DNA of 64,000 nucleotides from the NCBI GenBank assembly GCA_001574975.1, contig KQ965764.1, positions 302,339 through 366,338 of the forward strand, read 5' to 3'. This document shows, piece after piece, positions 57,612 through 64,000 of the stretch. Below the pieces are notes generated by a model. That model was not told the DNA's origin. It was given only the letters and a program-made list of their open reading frames with translations, and made no database searches. A program made the translations under genes and the position numbers. Positions within the stretch are counted from its first letter, which is position 1; the number at the start of each line of letters is the position of its first letter. This DNA comes from Gonapodya prolifera JEL478. Its lineage: Eukaryota > Monoblepharomycota > Monoblepharidomycetes > Monoblepharidales > Gonapodyaceae.

Positions 57612-59858
57612 ATGCTTGAAAGGGGCAAACGGATATTCGTCTATCGCAACGGTGACATCCACTTTACTGGGAGGAGAATATTGGTGTCGCAGAGGCTGTT
57701 CAAAACATGGGAAAGTGTCAGTACATTTCCGTGTTCACTTGCCACATTGAGAAGAGCTCAAACATTCGTCTGCTCTTCATGGCATTGATGCTGGCTTGTC
57801 TTGTTTTGGAATGTGGACAACCCTTGGATTAGTTTCTGCGAATACTCTCTGTCGAATTCAAGATTATGGCCACCGGGAGTGCAGTGCGCAAGTTCATCGA
57901 CCTTGAAACGGGGCGCCCCATCAACTCACTTGAGGAAATAGAGGACGGGCGCAACTACGTGGCAGCCGGGACAGAGCCCTTCAAAAACGTTTCGTATCGG
58001 ACGCTTCGGACGGCGGATTTGCATAAGGAGAAGGCTCGACTATCTCAGCGGGCAGCGCGAGTCAACGCGGAAAAGCGTGGCAGCAATCGCAGTGTGGTGA
58101 ATGTTCACAAGCAGATTGGTCGTGGCGTCACTGGTGATTCTGGCGACGTGGAAGATCCCATTTTCGAGCCTACTGTTAGTGTTCTTATGTGAGGTAGGGT
58201 GAGGAGCTCGGCTTTGTTTGGCTGACCACTTTGGTTGGGTCCTGTCAAGTCACGTCCATATCGAGTGCTTGTTTTCCAAAACGGCCAAGCCACACATTCA
58301 GGAGTTAAATTGGTGTTGAATTTCCGCAACTGTCGGTCTTGGGACCATGTGAGCCACACCTTTTCGGAGGTATATGAACGTACTCAAATACCTCATTTAC
58401 TCTTCGCTGTAGTTTCTGACAACCCTCACAGTTAGCATCTCACTTCCCACAGGTCGTGTTCGCAGAGTTTACGATGCAGTCTCTGGCGTGCGGATCCGCA
58501 AACTCACCGAGCTCAAGGACGGCGTGAACCTCGTCGCGGCTGGCAACGAGGCCCTCAAAAAGGCGCACTACCAGATTGTGAATGATATCGGCGTGGGCCA
58601 GCCTGGCTGGATCCGAAGCCGCTTTGCGCTCACGACGGCAAGCGAGCATGGGGGCCAGGAGGATGAAGTCAGAATCGCAACATTCTATCCGAACGGGGAC
58701 GCGTGGCATGGAGGAGTCCGAGTGACCATCAACAAGATAGCTGACCTGCGAAAGGTGAGTTGATCATCACCGTAGATGTTGCTGTTTTCTGCGCAGAGAT
58801 CGTAACCTTGTCCCCTCCCCCCCTCACTTCAGCTGATTTCACATTTGGATCAGTCGATGCCCCTTGTGACGGGCGCTATTCACCTCATCTATCACATCCC
58901 CACCGGCACTCCTGTTCGAACTCTTGCGGATGTCGAAAACGGGGAGCGCTATGCGGCCGCTTTCAAAGACGAACCGTTCATCAAGTGCGCCTATGACGTG
59001 AACGGGCTCGGGAAGGCGGCGCCTCGGAAGGGCGGAGGCAGTGCGAGGAAGAAGCGACGGATCCGAAGACGAACAAAGTCGGTGTCTCGGCAAGTGTCGC
59101 ATGTCGTGACCAGCTCGCGAGTACTCTCCAAAAATGCGTCCGTGAACGCCAATGAAAACGGCGAGAACATCTCTGGAGGTTCTGCTGCCAATGTTGGTGG
59201 AGACGATGGTGAGGGATCGTTCGAGGTAATGAAACCAGGAGGTGGGAAATCGAAAGTGAAAAGTGAGCGTCCTGCCTTCGCTTGGCATGGGCTTTTCAAC
59301 ACTCACCATATACGATCGTTTGCACATGGAAACACTTTGTGTTACCTAACAGGGACAGGGACAAAGCGGGTGACGATGACGGAAAAGGGGTCGGCAACTG
59401 CGCCAAGTTCACGCCAACAATCCAAGTCTGATGTCCGAACGGATGCCAAGCAAGCTACGAGAGCGAAAACAAGCTCGAAAGCCGCGCTAACCAAATCGCA
59501 AGAGGAGCGCGCAGAGTCGTCATCTATGCTTGCCAAGATTCCACTCCCGTCTCACCCTTCGGCGGCAATGATCGAGGAGGACGCCATTCTTCGTCGACCG
59601 AGCAGGCAGAATCTTCAAGATTCTAACGTGCAGTATGGAGAGGATCAAGGTCTCGCCAACTTCCGAGAGAAGAGCAGAGCGAGTATGGCTGCTTTGGTAT
59701 CACCGCCGGCATGGGCGCAACCCAAGTCTCCACCGGACGGGAACAGGAATGCATCGAAGGAAGCTGGCGCCCGAGGAGTGAAAGAAGGCAGCAAAAGGGG
59801 ATCCAAAGGAAGCCTAACCGACACCGTTTCCCGCGGCGAAGTGTCAGGAAGCCAATAG
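57612..59858 (+). CDS. Protein with three doublecortin (DCX) domains
   Basis: Microtubule-binding doublecortin repeats. Domain 1 (from MLERGKRIFVYRNGD at 57612) has YRNGDIHFTGRRILVSQRL and, after an intron, VRKFIDLETGRPINSLEEI, then DGRNYVAAGTEPFKNVSY. Domain 2 (about 58245-58590) has YRVLVFQNGQATHSGVKLVL, VRRVYDAVSGVRIRKLTEL and GVNLVAAGNEALKKAHY. Domain 3 (about 58670-59010) has VRIATFYPNGDAWHGGVRV, IHLIYHIPTGTPVRTLADVE and GERYAAAFKDEPFIK. A basic and then Ser/Lys-rich tail follows with one intron near 59262-59350, ending GEVSGSQ at 59858. Each repeat has the strand pattern (N)GD..F.G and the closing G..Y.AAG..PF. DCX proteins stabilise doublet or cytoplasmic microtubules and occur mainly in organisms with cilia, which supports a zoosporic fungus. 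Confidence 0.85.
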
Positions 59859-59938
59859 AAGCTCGCGTGATTGTTGGTTGTGAATTGAGTCGGGAAGTTG
59901 TGTCGAAATGTTTATTTGAATTTTAGGTTGTAAAATAA

Positions 59939-60202
59939 ATGACTTTTTATTGTTGCTTGAAGCGCGAGAAGCATTTCATGGGGAAAGAACAGATCAGCGA
60001 TGGAGAAGTGTGGAGGTGGCGGGAGGTGGGGGCGGTTTTGCACCCGATTTGCTGGTGGCCGAGGCCGCAGCCCGTATCAACACGGAAAAACGCTCTGCGG
60101 TCAGTGCAAGTCCACTGGATTCAACAGATTTGGAAGACTATCGGTGGTAGCTTTCTTGTCGTATTGCTATTACTTTTGGTTGGATTCTTAGGTTACGCCT
60201 AA
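59939..60202 (+). CDS. Possible small tail-anchored protein
   Basis: An 87-codon frame whose last 20 residues, GGSFLVVLLLLLVGFLGYA, form a strongly hydrophobic C-terminal helix, like a tail anchor. The rest is unremarkable, and the upstream part may belong to another frame joined by an intron. No family recognised. It lies in the otherwise empty space between the DCX and nitrate transporter genes (59859-60443). Confidence 0.25.
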   Translation: MTFYCCLKREKHFMGKEQISDGEVWRWREVGAVLHPICWWPRPQPVSTRKNALRSVQVHWIQQIWKTIGGSFLVVLLLLLVGFLGYA

Positions 60203-60443
60203 AAGGATCATCAGAGTCTCGACTGCGTTTGATCAGAGGCCGCTTGAAAAGAATTGAAGGCCTATTCTACGTAAAGATGGAGCGGTGCAAGAAACGTTTC
60301 CTTTTTGGGAGATATTTGGAGAATGAGATGATCCCGATAAAGAGCACCCGATCACCGAAGGACCCCGAACCTGCGGCTTGACAAGGGACACTTTAGCCCT
60401 CGGTCCGTCTCCCTCTGACAGTCTGCAGTCTGACACCTGCGCC

Positions 60444-62346
60444 ATGAAAATCCCACTCAACGTCGACAAGACGGTCTACTTAGGCTCTGCGAAGCGGCCC
60501 CTGCGCGAGGATGAGAACGGGAGGGCGACGGTACGTGGCCGGGGAGTCTCGCGAATGGCGCGCGCTGCACTCCCAACACCGTTTTCGCTAGGAAATCAAT
60601 CTGGCATCCTTCCGCCGCGTTCACATGCGGTCGTTCTGGCTGTCCACGCTTGGATTTTTCGCCGCTTTCACAGCGTGGTTCGCGACAACAACTCTTCTGC
60701 CATCCATTAAAGCTGATACGGGGTGAGACCCACGCGATACCATAACACTGACGATACGTCCTTACGTTTTTTGAAACCGCGGACAGAATTTCCGACGCCA
60801 GTGCTTCCGCCAGTGACATTGCCAATGTTTCCTCAAACATCGTGTTCCGTATCATGGTCGGCCCTTTGCTTGATGCATGGGGATCACGAAGAGTCATGTC
60901 GGCACTCCTTATTTCCGGATCTTTGGCTCTTATTGGCTCGGCAGGCGTAACCAACGGGGTGGGGCTCATTGTCTCCCGCACCTTCATTGGCTTATTGGGT
61001 GAGAGAAACAAAACGCAATACTCGGGCGAATAACGAAAATTGGCTCGTTTCTCATCCGGCTTAGGTGCCGTCTTTGTGCCCTGTCAATATTGGACGCAAT
61101 CGCTGTTCTCATACAACGTTGTTGGTGCGGCAAACGCGTTGAGCGCGGGTTGGGGAAACCTTGGTGCAGGAGTCGCATACCTAGTGACTCCTCAGATCCA
61201 CAACTTGCTCACATTCCTCGGCGTTTCTGCAAGTGCCTCTTGGCGTCTGACGCTTTTGTTCCCGGCCATTTTTGGTCTTCTGGCGGCGGCTCTCTGGTGA
61301 GATCATTTTTTTTTATTCTCTTCTTGTTCATTTTCGTGTTGATTCTTGCAATCTCGATCTTTATATCACAGTCTCGCCTTTGGTGACGACAGACCCATTT
61401 CTGCTGGCTTTGACCCCCACGCGCTTTCGGATGGAGTTATTCTCGACAAAAACCCCAGCGACGTTACAGTGGCAACAGTAATCAACGATCCAGCCTCGTC
61501 CGAGACCCACCGTCCGGTCAAGACCTCTCTCTTCCAGGAAGTCTTCTCTTTCGTAAAGCTGTCCTTCTCTCCGACCGTCTTGATCCTCATGTTTATGTAC
61601 GCGTGCTCATTCGGAGTCGAGCTTTGTGTTGACTCGAAACTGGGAGCATATCTATCAGCACGTACGTTCCTTGTGTTGGTTGCGCTTTGTAACGTGTGCG
61701 ATCGTGGAACCAATCTGCTTTTCGCAATGTATACAGACTTTCTGCGCCCAGACTGTGACCCTACCACCGATGTCAACAAATGCCAATACCTGAACCAGTC
61801 CACTGCCGGCCTCTTGGGCAGCACATTTGGCTTACTCAACTTATTCACCCGTGCTCTCGGTGGATTTGTCTCGGACTACGCCGCCTCGAGATCACAACAT
61901 CGTCTGGTTGGCCGGTTGATCGTGCAGCTCGTGGTGCTCCTGGTGAACGGGGCCGCACTGATTTTGTTCAGCTACATGACCGATCTTGCCTCTGCCATGG
62001 CCGTTCTTGTTATTTTTTCAATCTTGACTGAGGCCGCGTGCGGGACCACGTTTGCGCTCGTGCCGTTTGTGGATCCGTGGCGCAAGGGTGCGGTGTCTGG
62101 TCTTGTTGGCGCAGGCGGCAACATTGGAGGAGCGTTGTTTAGTGGGTGCAAGTCTTTTGCAACTTGAGGAAACGATCTAACGAGGCCCTTGGTGGGTCAA
62201 ACCTAGACGTGCTATTCCAAGCTTACTTGAACGACCCGTCAAAGGGCTTCTTCATAATGGGAGTGATTGTAGCCGTGAGCAGTCTTCTTACGTTCTGCTT
62301 GTCGATTGGGGGCGTGAGGGGTTGGCGCGAGATGTGCGGACGATAA
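60444..62346 (+). CDS. Nitrate/nitrite transporter, NNP family (MFS)
   Basis: High-affinity nitrate importer of the CrnA/NrtA/YNT1 type, plasma membrane. ATG 60444 (MKIPLNVDKTVYLGSAKRP). TM1: FWLSTLGFFAAFTAWFATTT. The MFS loop after TM2-3 reads RIMVGPLLDAWGSRRV. The first nitrate signature is AGWGNLGAGVAYLVTP and the second GAGGNIGGALFSG. The central loop (ISAGFDPHALSDGVILDKNP) is cytosolic. Later TM segments include FTRALGGFVSDYAASRSQ and LLVNGAALILFSYMTDLAS. It ends GVRGWREMCGR at 62346. Introns interrupt the gene at about 60530-60590, 60723-60785, 60995-61060, 61300-61370 and 62140-62200. No nitrate reductase gene is adjacent in this window. Its immediate 3' flank is partly duplicated downstream. 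Confidence 0.88.
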
Positions 62347-62370
62347 GGACTGTGACATAACGCGAGAACC

Positions 62371-63185
62371 GTACTGGTGACGGAGTGATGAATATGGGAG
62401 CCACCACACCCCACGAGACTTTTAACAGTAATTCGGTTTAGTTGACACATCAATGTAATGATAACGATACATCTGATCTTGCCATGTTACATTGAAAGTG
62501 TAATGGGGTCGCGTGATTGAAACTCGGAACATCGCTTGGGTGGGGCCTTTTACATGAGGTGGGCATCTAAAAGTAAAACAAACAATCTGTATGCAATTCT
62601 CGCACTTCTTTCAAATGCCGAAGCCGCAAGCGACAAGGACACGCCGACACGTAGGTCAGACATTGATGGCACAAGGCATTCGGCGACCTCTTGCCGCCCA
62701 ATCAGATGATTCGGTGGCAAGCAACACCCGGCCGGGCGCCAACTACCCAATGAGTGACAAAAACAGTACCAACGAATTCATTGCTGACAGCTCGCTCACA
62801 AAAGAAAGGGCAACGAAAACTTCGGAAGTTTTCGTCGTCGATGCACAGACATCCTGCTTCTGTAGTCCCGGGAATAAAACATTAACACTGGAACTCTCAG
62901 CAATGTATGCTTTGAATACGATCTTGAACGAGATGCTTAAGTATGTCCGTAAAATGTGTGGACGATAAAATAATCAAGTACCGGGCGGTGACGATGATAC
63001 GGGAGCGACCGCACCGCGATAATTTTAACAGTTGATTCGGTTTAGTTGGCGCATCAATGTAGTGATAACGATACATATGATCTTGCCATGTTGGATTGAA
63101 AGTGTAATGGGGGTCGCGCGATTGAAACTGTGAACATCGCTTGGGTTGAACACTCCGTTTTTCATGAGGCGGGCATCCCGGTACA
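62371..63185. repeat. Direct duplication of the transporter's 3' flank
   Basis: About 190 bp after the transporter stop (62371-62560) recurs at about 62985-63180 with scattered substitutions. Shared features include AGTGATGATAACGATACAT-like and GTAATGGGG(G)TCGCG blocks, in the same order. The second copy is preceded by a frame ending RKMCGR-stop (to 62968), echoing the transporter's terminal REMCGR-stop. This suggests the duplication once included the end of the coding region. Confidence 0.7.
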
Positions 63186-63229
63186 ATAAACAAAAGATAT
63201 GTACACAAATTTCAAAATTCTTCCAACGA

Positions 63230-63300
63230 GCGTGGGTAGTGTAGTGGTATCATTAGCCCCTGCCACGGGTTAGACCCGGGTTCAATTCCCGGCCCACGCA
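63230..63300 (+). tRNA. tRNA-Gly (GCC)
   Basis: 71 nt fold as a full cloverleaf: acceptor GCGTGGG pairs with CCCACGC, discriminator A at 63300; D arm GTGTAGTGGTATCATT; anticodon stem AGCCC/GGGTT with loop CTGCCAC and anticodon GCC; T arm CCGGG-TTCAATT-CCCGG. No intron. CCA is not encoded. Confidence 0.95.
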
Positions 63301-63760
63301 GACAAAAAGTCATTTTTTCCCACTTGTGGTTTATCATTTTGTCTTAAAACGTATTTGGGAGGTGTCATGTGGGACTTTGGGTGTGTCTGAGGTTGTTAGG
63401 GTGTGTTTTTGGTGGGTGCACCTGTCACAAGTTTTACATACCCCCACTCAAAGGAGGGATACCCCCACCTCTTAATCTTTTACTTTTGAATAACAGGTTT
63501 GATACTTTTAAATATTTTAGTTATGGATTTTGGTGATTGAATTTTTAAATATCTTACTTATATTTGTTAAACCAGTAACAAGCCCAACATGTTTTCATAT
63601 TTCAGATCACCAAAAATAAAAAAGCTTGGATTATAAGTAATATTTATTTTACATATAAGAACACATCAAATTTGTATGGTAAGCTTCAATTTGTTTCATA
63701 GAAAAATATTTCTAACATTTATTGCATCAGACATTTTCTTATTTTGATACACTTGTTAAC
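63301..63760. other. AT-rich tract, no gene seen
   Basis: Composition shifts abruptly to AT-rich after the tRNA. Apart from the terminator run no structure was recognised. It may be the flank of a mobile element that extends past the window. Confidence 0.5.
63313..63318 (+). terminator. RNA polymerase III terminator
   Basis: Run of six T 13 bases after the tRNA-Gly 3' end, the usual pol III stop signal. Confidence 0.8.
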
Positions 63761-64000
63761 TCATACTATCATCAAGATATCATCAGGTCCACCTCCAATA
63801 TCAGGTCTGTGCTTGTTTTGGTAACCCAGTACAGCTGTAAAGGCGAAAAGCTCCCTCCAATAGAATAAAAGGTACCTTTTAAGTTGCTCCTCATTGGGGC
63901 TTTCAAAATAAACATTTTCTCCTTGGAACATTCTTTCAATTGTTTGAAAGTTCCGTAGTGCAAAGAGTATTCCCATGCATGTAAAGACACCACAGTTGTA
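63761..64000 (-). CDS. C-terminal fragment resembling a C48 (Ulp1-like) peptidase
   Basis: The minus-strand frame is open to the right edge and begins NCGVFTCMGILFALRNF, which fits the nucleophile region of Ulp1/SENP-type peptidases (Q-x5-D/N-CG followed by a hydrophobic helix). It continues YLLFYWRELFAFTAVLGYQ and ends PDDILMIV at 63761. The catalytic His, Asp and Gln would lie beyond the window. The AT-rich composition, unlike the other genes here, and the known presence of C48 peptidases in several eukaryotic DNA transposons suggest a mobile-element gene rather than the cellular SUMO protease. Based on a short stretch only. Confidence 0.4.
   Translation of the reverse strand, partial: YNCGVFTCMGILFALRNFQTIERMFQGENVYFESPNEEQLKRYLLFYWRELFAFTAVLGYQNKHRPDIGGGPDDILMIV

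Overview
This window looks like nuclear DNA of a fungus, most likely a zoosporic (flagellated, chytrid-like) lineage. Genes are dense, on both strands, and split by many short GT..AG introns (about 50-70 nt, donors mostly GTGAGT/GTAAGT). Several products are fungal or fungal-like in type (Sip5, Rom2-like DEP/DH Rho-GEF, Nup53, Bcs1, Vph1). A protein with three doublecortin repeats argues for a flagellated fungus, because such proteins are otherwise rare in fungi. The species cannot be named from the sequence.

Layout. 1-6 kb (minus): three Rho-GTPase regulators in a row, a RhoGAP running off the left edge, a DEP-DH-RhoGAP fusion, and a DH-only GEF. 6-15 kb: nucleoporin Nup53 (+), an unknown protein (-), CTP synthase (-), clathrin light chain (-), ribose-5-phosphate isomerase (+). 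15-19.5 kb (-): a NIPA-type Mg transporter with a secreted cysteine-rich ectodomain. 20.8-22.5 kb (-): RNA polymerase III subunit Rpc25/RPC8. 22.5-24.7 kb: weakly resolved exons and a monooxygenase fragment. 25-29.7 kb (+): a very long Ser/Pro/Gly-rich disordered protein. 30.4-32.8 kb (-): a pseudokinase-kinase tandem. 32.9-35.6 kb (+): an LRAT/NlpC-like protein with a probable frameshift, and a disordered protein with a TPR/MIT-like helical segment. 36-38.4 kb: a TIR-bounded, probably non-autonomous DNA transposon. 39.2-42.3 kb (+): Sip5. 42.7-46.2 kb (-): a MYND-finger protein and an alpha/beta hydrolase. 46.7-51.7 kb (+): two tandem BCS1 paralogues. 52-62.3 kb (+): V-ATPase subunit a, a Mid2/Wsc-like surface protein, the triple-doublecortin protein and a nitrate transporter. 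62.4-64 kb: a duplicated 3' flank, a tRNA-Gly(GCC), and an AT-rich tract with the end of a C48 (Ulp1-like) peptidase.

Most of the window is housekeeping genes with no operon logic. The candidates for something less ordinary are the Rho-regulator cluster with its GEF-GAP fusion, the JAK-like pseudokinase-kinase tandem, a repeat shared by two unusually long introns of unrelated genes, and the 2.5-kb element with subterminal repeats. Exon limits were read by eye from frame continuity, splice consensus and family knowledge. CDS coordinates give the start-to-stop span including introns.
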